NCBI GenBank assembly: GCA_002102555.1
Contig: MCFL01000046.1
Span: 124,001 to 188,000 of the forward strand
Length of the DNA: 64,000 bases
Direction: 5' to 3'
DNA from: Catenaria anguillulae PL171
Lineage: Eukaryota > Blastocladiomycota > Blastocladiomycetes > Blastocladiales > Catenariaceae
Shown here: piece after piece, positions 9,906 through 20,560 of the stretch
Layout of the letters: each line of letters starts with the position of its first letter
Numbering within the stretch: the first letter of the stretch is position 1
Position numbers and translations under genes: made by a program
Notes under the pieces: model-generated
The model's database searches: none
What the model was told of the DNA's origin: nothing
Seen by the model: only the letters and a program-made list of their open reading frames with translations

Positions 9906-12770
9906 TCACTCTGCCTGCGCCGCCATCAAACTGGGCGTCCTGTCGACCCCACCCTCATCCCCCTCGGCCGCCGCCGACGCGGGCGTGCTCGCGCCGCTCG
10001 CACTGCCCCTCCGCGCCGCCCACCGCCCACCCAACCGACTCACCCTGGCGACCCATCCACCCAACCTGGACGACCGATTCGACGCGTTAGACTTGAAGGA
10101 CGCGTCCGTTTCGGGCCCGTCGTGCTCCTCCTCCTCGTTGCCAACAACCCCGACATCACTGCCGTACACGGACGCGGGCGGCGTGACCGAAGCGCGCGCA
10201 GCCAAGTCGGGAAACGCCGCAGCGCCGGATGCATGCTGGACAAGGTCGGGTGCTGGCGCGATTTCAATCTCGTCATCGAGGTCGCGCCAACCGGCCCCGC
10301 TGGGCACGCGCGGCGGCACAAGGAGTGGCGCTTCTTGTGCAAATGCGGCCTCGTCAACCATGGGCAACGCGGGCGCAGGCGCAGGCGTGGGCGTGCGCGA
10401 CCGCGAAATGAACCCGAGCGCCGAGCTTGTGACTGCCCTGGGAAGTTGCGGCACAGACATGGAACGTTTGTTGAGCCTGGGCGATGACGGCAGCGACAGG
10501 GACGAGCGCATGGTTGGGGTGTTGGCGGCCGCCGTGGCGGGCGGAGGCGGAGGAGGAGGAGGCGGGTGACGCGCGGGCATGGGCGGAAGCAACGGCATGC
10601 GTCGAATCGCGGCAAGTGCCGTGATGGGTCCAACCATGGGCAGCTGAGTGCCCAAGGCCGTGGTCGACACCAGGTCAAACACGTCGGCCATGTGTGCTTG
10701 CACGTCGGCCGCGGGCGGGCCCGGCGTGTAGAATTCGGCGGCTGCAAAGTAGCCTGCCACGAGCGTGGGCGTTGAAGGTGCGAGTAAGGGTGAGGACGCA
10801 TGGGCAAATTCGGGGCTGAGCAGTGACCCGAGCGAGGGGGACGTGGGCATGTCTGAATGCGTGTTGCTGGCCGTGTGCTTGCGCGACCTGGACAGCGAGA
10901 TCCAAGGGAGCGAAGGGGTGCGTGATCTGGGAGTCGGTGGGACAAGTGCTGGCCCGGCCACGGGGGACAGGACGGGCGAAGATGACGCAAACCCGAAAAG
11001 CGACGGCGGTTTTGGTGAGCCTGTGCGGGCAGGCTGCATGCCAGGTGACGCTGCCGCCGCCAATACGGGTCCGGCATGTGCCTGTTGAGCAGTGGGTTTG
11101 GCGGCAAATGTCCGATTTGCCAGCTTCCACGCCACCTCCTCTGCGTCCCTGGTCGTGCTGGATGTGGGCGTGCTAAAGAGCGCCTTGACACGTTCGCGCT
11201 CCGTGCTCCAATGGCTCGAGCAAAGCTCAAACTCGAGCGGGAGCACATGATCATTCTTCACAAACTTGCGGCTGCGAATGACGCGATGGTCAAACATGGG
11301 CCCCGAACAAAACGCACAATTGTCGTACGAACACAAGTACGCGGCCAAGTCGCGCGGCAACTGCGCCAGGTCAAGCGTCGCATTCGTGGCGACGAGTTTG
11401 CGAGCAGCAAGTTCCCGGAGCGAGGGCACACGCGAGGGAGGATCGGGTGTACCCAGGGCCATGGGCGAATGCGATGTGAGCTGGGTCAAGGGACAGTTGC
11501 GCGTGCGAAGCTTGCGGAGATGCTTGAGGCGTGCGAGCTCGGCCGGCAGGGTGGTGAGCGGGTTGTCGGACACGTCTAGCGAGACGAGGTTGGACAGGCG
11601 GCCCAGTGCGCGAGGCAGTTTGGCAATACGGTTGTGGTCGACACGCAAGATGTGCAACTTGCGTAAATGACCCAGCGAGTCGGGCAAATCAGTGAGCCGG
11701 TTGTGCGACACGTCCAGCTCGACGAGCTGGGTCAAATGGCCGAGCTCGAGCGGGAGCGACGTGAGGAGGTTTTTGGCCACTGAAAGCACCGTGAGATGTT
11801 GCAAGTGGGCAATGTGCGGCGGGAGCGTGGTGAGCGAGTTGCAGCACAGTTGCAAGACGGTGGCATTCTTGATGTGTGCGATCCAAGGGGTCAGTTGGAC
11901 GAGCCCCTTTGAGCACAGGCCCACATTGACTTGCGAGTCAAGGTCCGACATGCGCAGCGGGAGCACGTCGGGCAGAGTGAGGGAGAAGAGCGAGGCAGCA
12001 GCCAAAGAAGACATGGACTCGTCCCCGGCGCCAATGCCAAGCGAGAGTTTGCTGGCCAGGTGCGGCGAAGAGTGCCCGCGAGTAAGGGTTGGGTGTGGAA
12101 GAGGGGAAACGGCGGCGCGGCCAGATGAGCCCCGTGAGGAACGTTGTTGTTGTTGTTGTTGCTGCTGTTGGATGCGCAGTTGCTGCTGAGGGTTGTTGCT
12201 TGCGAGCGAGGCGTCAGACATGGACGACGACAGGGCGGAACTCAAGTCGTCGTCCGTCGCCGAGGTCCCCATCATGAATGCATCTTCGGTTGCCGAGACG
12301 TGGTGGATGGAGGCCGTGGTGGCGAGGGGCGTGTCGCGGTGCCGCAAGGTGGCGGGGGACGGCGGCAGAGATGGGATGGCGACAAGGTACTGGCGCAAGA
12401 TGGCGACGACTGTATCGATGGGCACCAAGTCGTTTGCGGCAAACGAGTGGTGGAGCAGTAGCGTGGACAGTGGAGCGGGCAAATCCTTTGGTGAGAGGGC
12501 ATCAATGACGGGCGAAGCGGCCGCGGACGAGGACGACGAGGGCAGAGGCGGAGGCGGAGACGGGTCATTGGCTTGTTCGAGGGGGTGGGCCGAGTCGAGA
12601 GGCAGCAGGGGCGGGTCTGGGGTGCCGGCGGCCCTGGCGCGGAGCAGGCGGAGTAGATGGCGTTCGTGGTCCGAGTAGTCGCGGAAGCCAATGACGGGGG
12701 ACGAAGGGTCGAACCCGAGGCGTGCGCTGTTGGACGACGACAAGGACGACAGCGACAGCGACTGACCCAT
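9906..12770 (-). CDS. Leucine-rich repeat protein with N-myristoylation signal
   Basis: A single exon of 954 residues. The protein begins MGQSLS, a good N-myristoylation consensus (Gly2, Ser6), so attachment to a membrane is predicted. Residues about 20-275 are low complexity, including a poly-Gln run near 200 encoded by a CAA/CAG tract at about 12142-12190. Residues about 275-455 hold roughly seven typical 23-residue LRRs (for example LVELDVSHNRLTDLP). After the LRRs comes a Cys/His-containing module at about 485-520 with CAFCSGPMF and a later C..H pair. Such a module follows the LRRs in several fungal and animal LRR proteins and may bind metal. The C-terminal half is Pro/Ser-rich. Its role is probably scaffolding or signalling at a membrane, and no partner is evident. 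It is divergently transcribed from the bHLH gene. Confidence 0.85.
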   Translation of the reverse strand: MGQSLSLSSLSSSNSARLGFDPSSPVIGFRDYSDHERHLLRLLRARAAGTPDPPLLPLDSAHPLEQANDPSPPPPLPSSSSSAAASPVIDALSPKDLPAPLSTLLLHHSFAANDLVPIDTVVAILRQYLVAIPSLPPSPATLRHRDTPLATTASIHHVSATEDAFMMGTSATDDDLSSALSSSMSDASLASNNPQQQLRIQQQQQQQQQRSSRGSSGRAAVSPLPHPTLTRGHSSPHLASKLSLGIGAGDESMSSLAAASLFSLTLPDVLPLRMSDLDSQVNVGLCSKGLVQLTPWIAHIKNATVLQLCCNSLTTLPPHIAHLQHLTVLSVAKNLLTSLPLELGHLTQLVELDVSHNRLTDLPDSLGHLRKLHILRVDHNRIAKLPRALGRLSNLVSLDVSDNPLTTLPAELARLKHLRKLRTRNCPLTQLTSHSPMALGTPDPPSRVPSLRELAARKLVATNATLDLAQLPRDLAAYLCSYDNCAFCSGPMFDHRVIRSRKFVKNDHVLPLEFELCSSHWSTERERVKALFSTPTSSTTRDAEEVAWKLANRTFAAKPTAQQAHAGPVLAAAASPGMQPARTGSPKPPSLFGFASSSPVLSPVAGPALVPPTPRSRTPSLPWISLSRSRKHTASNTHSDMPTSPSLGSLLSPEFAHASSPLLAPSTPTLVAGYFAAAEFYTPGPPAADVQAHMADVFDLVSTTALGTQLPMVGPITALAAIRRMPLLPPMPARHPPPPPPPPPATAAANTPTMRSSLSLPSSPRLNKRSMSVPQLPRAVTSSALGFISRSRTPTPAPAPALPMVDEAAFAQEAPLLVPPRVPSGAGWRDLDDEIEIAPAPDLVQHASGAAAFPDLAARASVTPPASVYGSDVGVVGNEEEEHDGPETDASFKSNASNRSSRLGGWVARVSRLGGRWAARRGSASGASTPASAAAEGDEGGVDRTPSLMAAQAE

Positions 12771-13343
12771 GGTGACGACGGATGAGGGACGACGGACGAC
12801 GGACGGAGCAGTGGGTTAGAACTTGATGAAGGAGGCAAGAAGCAATGAAGCACAAAGGTCAACTCGACTCGACTCAACTCAACTCAACACTGGACAGGAC
12901 GCAGGACAGAACAGCACAGGACAGGATAAGAGTCAGAAGAGGTCAATGCATCCAATGCACCGAGTGTATGATGGTCCGAGTGCAAACTGGAAATTGAAAG
13001 GAGGCGGCTGTCAAGTCAACGTTACCAATGTGAAGTCAAGCTTGGTCAACTGGACTTTGGGATTGGATTGGATTGGATTGTTGGGAACGAGAAGCTGCGA
13101 TCACTGATCGATATCCAACTTGTTGGCGCTCCACTCCCGTTTCAATTTTCATGCCAAGATGATGTCAGCATAAATACATATCTGTCCACTTTATTCATCA
13201 ACTGGAACACCTGTATTTATTTACGTGGATGAAAAGGATGCCAAAGGATGCGGATGCACTCTGCTCTCCTCCACTTCCACCTCCACCTCCACCATGAATT
13301 GCGAGCCACCAGTATCATCATCATACCAATCAAAAATCATGAA
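12771..13343. promoter_or_regulatory. Shared upstream region of LRR and bHLH genes
   Basis: The region holds short runs of CTCGA/CTCAA pentamers (about 12857-12890), GGACAG repeats (about 12893-12925) and three GGATT repeats (about 13060-13080). An AT-rich GCATAAATACATAT at about 13168-13181 is a candidate TATA element for the bHLH gene. A non-preferred upstream ATG for that gene lies at 13248. Confidence 0.4.
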
Positions 13344-15158
13344 ATGATGAGTCAACCATCGCAACCACCACCGCCACCACCACCACCGCCGTCGGGCCAG
13401 ATGCAGATGCAGACTCTGTCGACGCACGAGCAGCGCAGACTCCAATCCTTGCTCCACTCGATTGCAAACGCGACCTCCTCCTCCTCCTCCCCCCAAGCCC
13501 AAGCCCAAGCTCTACCACCGGCAGTCCCGGCTCTCGGCAACTCTGGATCGTCCTCGTCTTCTTCCCTTTCCTCCTCCCCGTCCATCCTCCTGCCCTCGGC
13601 CGCTGCCGCCGCCGTCGCTGCTCTCTCGGGCAGCTCCTTTCTCGATGCCGTCGACCCCGTCCCGGGTACAAACTCGGCGCTCACCGTACATCAACACGCC
13701 ACGGCTACGGCTACGGCTGCAGCAACCACCGCCGCCATGATGAGAATCACGTCCTACGCTCAACATACACAGGCACTGGCACATGCACATGCACATGCGC
13801 AGCCACAGCCTCCGGCAACCGTCCCTGTGGTGCACCACCAGCTTCAGCATCAGTACCAGCGAAGCAGTGCAAAGCGATCATCCACGCTGGCCGCTCTCGA
13901 CACGGCACTGCCTTCATCGTCCTCTTCATCCATGTCTCCTGCTTCTGCTTCTGCTTCTGCTTCGTCGTCCTCGTCGCCGCTCCTGCCATTGGCAGCAAAC
14001 AATCTGAGCAGCAGCAATCATCGGCGCACGTCATCGCCTGCATCGGCAGCGCCAGTGCCAGCGCCATCGGCAACTCCATCTTCCTCCTCTTCAGCTGCCG
14101 CCGCGCTCCTGCTCTCGACAAGTGCACCCGCCAAACTGTCTCCACTGCTCAGCATGGCTTCTCGCGCACTCCCTTCTTCATCCTCTCCGCCGCCGCCGCC
14201 AACACTCCCTCCACCCTCCTCCTCCTCGGCTGCGGGACCTCCAACCACCAGGGCTTCCAAGCGAGCACGCACCGCGTCGTCATCGCTTGCGTCGCCACCA
14301 ACCAATGCTGCTGCTACCTCTACGACTCGCCGGCGCCGTGCGTCCATGGTTCCAACAACAACCACTGCCACTTCTCACGTGTCGGAAGACCCTGCCGCTC
14401 CGTCCTCGGACCCACCATCCACCCAATCCAACGCTACCCCCGCCGTCCCCGCCACGACGGCTGCAGCTGCTCCCCGTAAGCAACGCAAGCAATCGCGCCC
14501 GCTGCTCACCGATGACGTGAAAAAACGCAACCACATTGCCTCGGAACAAAAACGTCGCCTCAACATCCGCGTCGGTTTTGACAATCTCGTGTCCCTTGTC
14601 CCTGGTCTCGCCGATCACCCGCGCTCGGAAACCGTCATTCTAGGCAAAGCCGCAGACCATTTGCAAATCATGCTGGACCACCATCGGCGCGTCAAGGGCA
14701 GGGCCAGGGACATTGCTCAGCAGCTACGTATGGCGCAGGGATTGGATGGCGAGCCGGATCCGGAAATGCATAGGTTGATTGAGCAAGTGTTGGGCGCGCA
14801 ATCAGCGGTGGATGAGGTGAGTGAGGACGAGGAGGTCAAGCGTGAGGTGGGTGACGTCAAGATTCGCACGTATCGCCGCACCGTGTATGCGACGGGCAAG
14901 CGCGCTGCTGCGTCTGCTACAGCGGCAGCGGCATCGGCAGCAACCACGGTGGCCGCTGTTGATGGCCCAGAGGAAGAGCTGGCAGGCGCCACCAGGCAAG
15001 AGGTGGATGCAGATGGCGATGTGCACATGGCCGATCAACCGGCCCCAAGTGCGGATCATGAACCACCTATTCCAAAAGATGGGGATGCCTCTGAGCAGAG
15101 CGAATTGAGCGATGTCGACGAGGAGGTGGACGAGGACGAGGACGAATCCGATGGGTAA
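13344..15158 (+). CDS. bHLH transcription factor
   Basis: A single exon. I choose the ATG at 13344 (604 residues), because the 32 residues from the upstream in-frame ATG at 13248 look like translated leader; that would give 636. The N-terminal two thirds is Ser/Pro/Ala-rich low complexity with Pro and His/Ala runs. The bHLH domain lies at about residues 393-447. Its basic region is KKRNHIASEQKRR, with the E-box-contacting Glu and Arg pattern (H..E.KRR). It is followed by helix 1 (GFDNLVSLVPGL), a short loop and helix 2 (SETVILGKAADHLQIML). The C-terminus is acidic and ends in a run of Glu/Asp. It resembles fungal Ino4-like or animal Mlx-like class B bHLH proteins, but orthology is not established. 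Expected site of action is the nucleus, as a dimer on CANNTG sites. Confidence 0.88.
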   Translation: MMSQPSQPPPPPPPPPSGQMQMQTLSTHEQRRLQSLLHSIANATSSSSSPQAQAQALPPAVPALGNSGSSSSSSLSSSPSILLPSAAAAAVAALSGSSFLDAVDPVPGTNSALTVHQHATATATAAATTAAMMRITSYAQHTQALAHAHAHAQPQPPATVPVVHHQLQHQYQRSSAKRSSTLAALDTALPSSSSSSMSPASASASASSSSSPLLPLAANNLSSSNHRRTSSPASAAPVPAPSATPSSSSSAAAALLLSTSAPAKLSPLLSMASRALPSSSSPPPPPTLPPPSSSSAAGPPTTRASKRARTASSSLASPPTNAAATSTTRRRRASMVPTTTTATSHVSEDPAAPSSDPPSTQSNATPAVPATTAAAAPRKQRKQSRPLLTDDVKKRNHIASEQKRRLNIRVGFDNLVSLVPGLADHPRSETVILGKAADHLQIMLDHHRRVKGRARDIAQQLRMAQGLDGEPDPEMHRLIEQVLGAQSAVDEVSEDEEVKREVGDVKIRTYRRTVYATGKRAAASATAAAASAATTVAAVDGPEEELAGATRQEVDADGDVHMADQPAPSADHEPPIPKDGDASEQSELSDVDEEVDEDEDESDG

Positions 15159-16018
15159 TGTAGACGGTATCTCAATCAATCAAAAAATCCAAGATGTTGT
15201 CGAGCTCTCTCTTGTCCGATCAATCCCCTGCAAGTCATACCCAGCACAGCATTTCAACGCTTCCGCTGCTGCCTTTCTGTTTTGTAACCTAAAACTTTGT
15301 TTGTCCGAACGACGTCTCTCTCCAACATGGATGTACATTTTTCTTTCTGATTTCACCATTATTTACATATTAATATCAGATCATCGCGAGAACGGGCAGC
15401 GCAAAGTATTCTCACAAAAGAATAACCTCAACTGCAAAGAACAAAAGAAAAACCTCCTGTCCTGACTAGAAGCAACCGCGAACACATCGTCTATCGTCTA
15501 GGTACTATCAAACGTGCGAGCATTCTCGGTCCTGCCAGTGTGGCTGCGACTCGCAACGCTTCAATACCCCGGCCCACTTTCCGTATGCAACCGTGACACG
15601 CGCTTTCAAGTTGAAGTTGGGTTGGCCGATCCAGCCCAGGTCAATAATTTGCAAGCAACAGCCCAACCAGCTCTCAACTCTACCTGCCGGCGTTCCGAAC
15701 TTGGGACCCAGCCCCTCAGACGCCCGCTCATTTCCATTTTGCGACACTGCCCCGACCCCAGTCCCATCGCAGCCAGCGGACTGCCCACCCTCTATCAACC
15801 CCAACTTCCCTTGTCGTGGCATCCTCCCGCGTTCCTGGGGTAGAGAGCTCCATACTTGAAGGAATTGACGGACAAGCCGTTTTGGACAATCGACTGCAAC
15901 AAAGTCAACGGCAACAGCCACTCTGCCATCTGGGAGCCCATCTGGTTCAGGCGTGCGATACCGACCTTCAAAAGGCGTGTGTTGATCCCCTGGTCTCCTT
16001 TCATTCACATTAGCCATC
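15159..16018. other. Intergenic region, no gene seen
   Basis: This lies between the bHLH stop and the next plus-strand gene. The first ~300 bases are AT-richer and suit a 3' UTR. The remainder is GC-rich with overlapping unsupported ORFs on both strands. No repeat or RNA gene was recognised. Confidence 0.45.
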
Positions 16019-17581
16019 ATGTCCTCCAAGACACCCAATATCCCTCTCCCGAATCCGGCATCCCATTCCAGCACCATGCCGCCTTCCTCAGATGCTCTGC
16101 CTTTGACTTTGCCTGACACCACGCAGAAAAGCCAGCCCGGTATGGCCGACGCCGCAGCCGAAGCGGACACTCCAACCATCTGTGGCCTGTCCACGCCACC
16201 CACATCTCCCCCCATTCACTCGCTCGGTTCCTCGCGCTCAAAGCCATGTGCCGTGCAAGCCCCGCCCGCGGCCGAGGGCCAACTGCAGCCGCACGCCGCA
16301 ATGCCATTGCCACCGATTGGACCCGACCGCCGCCAGCGATACGCCACGCACGATCACCCGATACTCACCTCGACCTATACCTCCTCTTCGTCGACATCGT
16401 CTTCGTCGTCTGGGTCGGTCGATCGCGCCGTGCGCGCACTCATGGCCGAACTCGACGCGTCCATCTTTCGCAACGTGTCGTCGGCCGTGTCTGCCTACTT
16501 TCTTGATATCAACGACGTGGGTCATTTCGTCAGCATGCCGCATATTGGCGCGTGTGCCTCACCTGAGGCAAACCATGTGATGCGCTTGATCGAGGAGACG
16601 TTGACCAGGAACGCAGGGTACTTGCTGGATCCAACGGATCGCGCCGGGTTGGAGGCGTTTGGCGATGCATTGGCCAGGCGGGTGAGTTTAGGTATGTGCA
16701 TACAATGTGCTCCTTTTAAATTCGTGCGCTCGCATGGATAAAGAGTGTCTCACATGAAAATGAGCACTTTGTTGACGTATGCATCAGATCCACGCGTCCT
16801 TACGCCGCTCGCCAAAGTCCTCATTGTGTTGCGTCTTGGGCACACGGCCACGGCCGCACGCCAGGGACATCATCCCGCCGTGGCCGCCATGGTGCCCGAG
16901 TTTCCGCTCTTTTTGGATGCACATGTCCAGATCCAAGCGCGCAAAGTGGGTGGCAGCACATTTGCCGCAGTGGGGTCGACACGCACCCCAACGTCGCCGG
17001 ACGATAGCTCAAGTGCACAAACATGTCTGGGAATGATTGCCGAAGACTCATCGATTCCGGTGACTCAGCACCACGCAGGACTGCACAGATCCGTGTCTTT
17101 ACATACGTCGCCCTCGGCCGCGGCACACGCGCATTTCGCGTCGCCACCCGAATCGCCCGCTGCGACTGCATTGACGTTTTCCGCCGCCGCCGTCGCCGCC
17201 AGCGCATCCCGCCCATTCACGGCACCCATGTCGGCACTTGCACTCGCGCCCACAATGCGTGCTTCACCAGCAGTTCCCGCCACGAGGCAACGCACAGTGT
17301 CCATGCCCGCGCCGTCGCCTCACGCACAAGCTGCAGCGGCGGCAGCCGTAGCTTGGGCGCGGCCAAAGACCGAGGTCGCTGTTGTGATCGAGTCCATGAT
17401 TGCCGATACACGCAGCACCACAGGTGGCGGTGGCATGCTGCGGCATCCAGTTTACTTGTTGCACGTCCAGGACGCAGCAGCCGCGGCAGCAGCAACAGGT
17501 ACAAGTGCGTGCGGGTTTGGTTTTGGGTTTGGGACGCCCGCGAGAGCCCCCGTCGCGGGTGCATCAGCATTTACGCCATGA
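16019..17581 (+). CDS. Unrecognised two-exon protein
   Basis: Exons 16019-16691 and 16788-17581 give 488 residues. The intron 16692-16787 (96 nt) starts GTATGT and ends CATCAG. An alternative GTGAGT donor just upstream (16682) would break the frame. Residues 1-100 are Pro/Ser-rich. About 140-300 is a folded-looking segment with helices (VRALMAELDASIFRNVSSAV, VMRLIEETLTRNAGYLL, LAKVLIVLRLGHTATAA). The rest is Ala/Pro-rich low complexity, with a hydrophobic stretch EVAVVIESMIAD near 415. There is no signal peptide, membrane helix or known motif. A conserved-unknown cytosolic or nuclear protein is the most that can be said. Confidence 0.6.
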
Positions 17582-18281
17582 TTGTCATGTTTGCGGTGTC
17601 TTCCTTTTTTTCCGTCTCGTAATGGGTCTGTTCTTACGCGGGCCGCTTCTCGGAGCTCCGTCTCTCTTTATTTTGTCGTTGACGGTGATAACAGCATCAA
17701 GATTTCTACATGTTCCGTGCGCCAGGTTCTTGCGAGCCATTGGTCTGGGCTGGAGAGAGTTGTCTCTGTTTTGTGTACATAGCTTTTCTGCCTCCTTTTG
17801 TCCCCTATATCCTTGATTCAATCCATTCCTTGCCTCTCCTAGCTGTTGTTGCGCTGCTTGTTGCCCTGCACGGTCACTCTTGGTGCACTTTTTTTTTTTT
17901 TTTCTCTCGTTGTCGTCGAGCTTGCATTCTTCCAGCTCGCAGTTGTCTCCCAAATCTCCTGTTACCTTATTCAACTCATGACGTGTTACCAATGTCGCTG
18001 TGATTCTGGGGGCGTCAACCCCATTGTGGATTGTAAATACATCACGTCTTTTGGGAGAAACAATGTCGGGAATGGTGGAAGCGTTCGTTCGTAACAACAG
18101 CCGGCGTTGGCCAGGATTCAATGAACAGAAAGTCAAATTGCATTGAGCGATGGCGAATGTTGACAGCGGCAACTTGAAGGAATTAATCCGTTGCATGAGC
18201 TGGACCTGACGAGGGGACGGGAAGCTGGTTAGTTTCGGATACAAGGAATGTTTGGGCGTTGGATAGCCTAAAAGTGGGTCA
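17582..18281. other. Convergent 3' intergenic region
   Basis: This spacer lies between two convergent genes. It contains a T-rich run at about 17889-17904. No coding sequence is supported; the long minus-strand ORF across it (17585-18631) overlaps the PP1-inhibitor exon in another frame. Confidence 0.45.
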
Positions 18282-18941
18282 TTACAAACCATCAGGGCCA
18301 GCACCTGTTGGACTCGCCCGTTTCTTGTACTTTGGCTGGCGCTCGTACGCATTTGGCCCCGGTCGCCGTCGCGGCTTGCCATGCTTGTGCCCGTGCCCAT
18401 GGTTGCACTTGCCCGGCCCATGGTCATGGCTGTGGTCATGCTGGCCCTTGCCTCCGCCATTCCCTTGGCCGCTGTCCGAGTCATCATCCGAGTCGTCATC
18501 CGACGAAGAAAATTCCGACGAGTCCGAGTCACTCTCGTCCCAATTGCGCTGCTTGCGAAAGATGCAACAAACTGTGTGCAGTGGCGGTGGGGCGTCAGTC
18601 CTCGCAGCACAACCGGAAGCACAAGGGCCATGAGAAAAAATGAACATACTCTTTGAACTCTTCTTCCCCATGCCCTCGTTATCCACGACCGACTCGTCCC
18701 ACTGAATTCGCCCTGTTCCGCCTTGCATGCGAGCCCCCGTCAGCGATAGAATGCCAATGATGGGCTCCACCGCAGAGCCATCATCGCCCGAGGCGGGTGG
18801 CGCTTCACGCGAGGCCGTGGCGTGAATCACCATGGTACGTGACCCGTGCGATGGAGTCGGCGCATTGGCACCGGCGCTAGCGGTTGCAGTTGCGTTCGCT
18901 GCTGGTGGTGGCGGGGAGGGGGTGGAAGTGCCGGAGTTCAT
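18282..18941 (-). CDS. Type-1 protein phosphatase inhibitor (PPP1R11/Ypi1 family)
   Basis: Exons 18941-18650 and 18571-18282, with intron 18572-18649 (78 nt; donor GTATGT, acceptor CACACAG). The ATG at 18941 (MNSGTSTPSP) is preferred over an in-frame one at 19115 that translates leader-like sequence. The family signature is clear: a PP1-docking RIQW followed by VVDNEGMGKKSSK and, across the splice, CCIFRKQRNW. It corresponds to the KVxW...VDNE.MG..SSKCCCI..KPR core of human PPP1R11 and yeast Ypi1. An acidic Ser/Asp tract (DSDSSEFSSSDDDSD) follows, then a His/Gly-rich tail (HDHSHDHGPGKCNHGHGHKHG) and a basic C-terminus. The known role of the family is inhibition and nuclear targeting of PP1 catalytic subunit. 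The His/Cys tail may bind metal (inference). Confidence 0.85.
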   Translation of the reverse strand: MNSGTSTPSPPPPAANATATASAGANAPTPSHGSRTMVIHATASREAPPASGDDGSAVEPIIGILSLTGARMQGGTGRIQWDESVVDNEGMGKKSSKSMFIFSHGPCASGCAARTDAPPPLHTVCCIFRKQRNWDESDSDSSEFSSSDDDSDDDSDSGQGNGGGKGQHDHSHDHGPGKCNHGHGHKHGKPRRRPGPNAYERQPKYKKRASPTGAGPDGL

Positions 18942-20560
18942 GCTTGCTGGTGGTGGTGGTTGAGGAGATGTTTCTTGATGAATAGAGTTGTTCTGGGATG
19001 AGTGCCAAAGGTTGCTTTCAGTTCTGCATGAAACTTCATGGCTGGGTGACAGGATGATAAATGGGAATTGTAACAGGATGACCATCTCAAGGAATGGCGA
19101 ATTTGAACACAGCACCCCGATCTCTCGCGTCGAGAGACCTCCCTGCGAGACAAAATCTCAGTTGAGCACGCAAGGTAATCTGAAATCCGATGATGAGATT
19201 CACACAGTAAAGCATGGGCATCCACAGGTTACCGTACGTTCATGAATTCCCTTTGTCCAAGACCTTGCGACGTTTTGCGGTCAAAGTCAGAGGATCTTTC
19301 GGCCAAGCGCCCTGCGTCAGGGGAGCACCAATCAGAGCAAGGTAGAGGTTGAGAGGAACTAAGGAGAACGAAAGCATTTTGCGACCTTTCTTCCTGCAGG
19401 CGGCGTGCTCAGCTTCAGCGCTGGGTCTACCGAGGTAGGTAGTCGGACACGTGGCGGTGCCAGGACTCGTTTTCGCCGCATGCATGGTTGCCGTTGCATC
19501 TTGAGGCGGTCCCGCTGGGTCTCGCCCAACAACAATCATGGCAAAACTTTCGCTGCGCTAGTATCTTTCGTTCCCACCCCCGCATTTCATCATTTTTGGA
19601 TCACATAGCTCCGCGGAAACGTGCGTGCAAGTTTCTTAGGTACATACGTAGCTCTCTGATCAAGTATTCCTGAAAAACGCAAAGTGGAGACAAAGCGAGC
19701 GTTTCCCCGCACTAGTACTGGTCTGGCCTTTGATTCGTATGAAGCTGATGCAAGATTCACAGCCCAGAAAATGGTGCGGAGCTTGTTCTAGGCGGTTTTC
19801 TGTGCCCTCTAATGTGGCGAGAGAATCCGTCATGGGCCGGTGGGGTGTGTACTGCTTACCGGTTACCGGAAAACGCAATTCAGTCCTCATTTTGACTTTC
19901 TTAGCACCTCACCGACGCCGACAGCTGGGTCCCTTGCGACTCGTTGCGACTCAACGACGCCGTTTTGCGTGATTCTTTGCTCATCTCTCTTGCCCCCACA
20001 CTTTGCAGTGCATGTTGCGATTCGATGTTCCCACCTTTCATGCCACTCACCGGCGCAGGCGCAGCGCTCTCTATAGCAAAACATGTGCTCGTGCGCTCAC
20101 AAAAACATTCACACAGACATTCAAGATCCAAGCGGTCAACCAAATTGTGCAACGGCATACGGCACATGGAACTAAGCATGTGCCGTACATGCTCAGCATG
20201 GCGGTAATTCCGAGTCGTTTCCCACCCTCGGTCGGCGCAGCCGTGAATGCAACAACAGCAATTCGTGGGCTTTACTAGTGATCATGACAAACATTCAGAG
20301 GTCGTGCCCCGGTCGTCTCTGGCTCCTTATTTTGCCCCTCCCGAGACTTGAGCACTGCGACCGTGGCATGTGCCACATTCCGTCACCGGCGCGCCAGGGT
20401 ATAAAGAGCGGTCAAAGCCCGCCCATTTTCTCTCACCTGCTCAAGTCTACATGCAAGTTACAGCAAGCAACTCGGACGCGTCTCTCTCACTCCCACTCCA
20501 ACTCGTAGCTCCCATCTGCACCCTCTCTTCTCTCAACCTCCTTCACGTATTCGTCACACC
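18942..20560. promoter_or_regulatory. Intergenic region with TATA box of the repeat-protein gene
   Basis: The only convincing signal is GGGTATAAAG with TATA at 20400-20406, 161 bp before the ATG at 20561. It is followed by a pyrimidine-rich leader, consistent with a strongly expressed gene. The remaining ~1.4 kb shows no supported gene. Confidence 0.6.

Noticed and set aside
10040-11254. Minus-strand ORF of 404 residues
   Set aside because: It is an alternative frame of the LRR protein and rich in Arg/Pro, typical of a GC-rich shadow frame.
16682-16691. GTGAGT donor for the intron of the gene at 16019
   Set aside because: Using it leads into a frame without conserved-looking sequence; the GTATGT ten bases later gives the right phase.
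17585-18631. Minus-strand ORF of 348 residues
   Set aside because: It overlaps the PP1-inhibitor second exon in another frame and has no recognisable motif.
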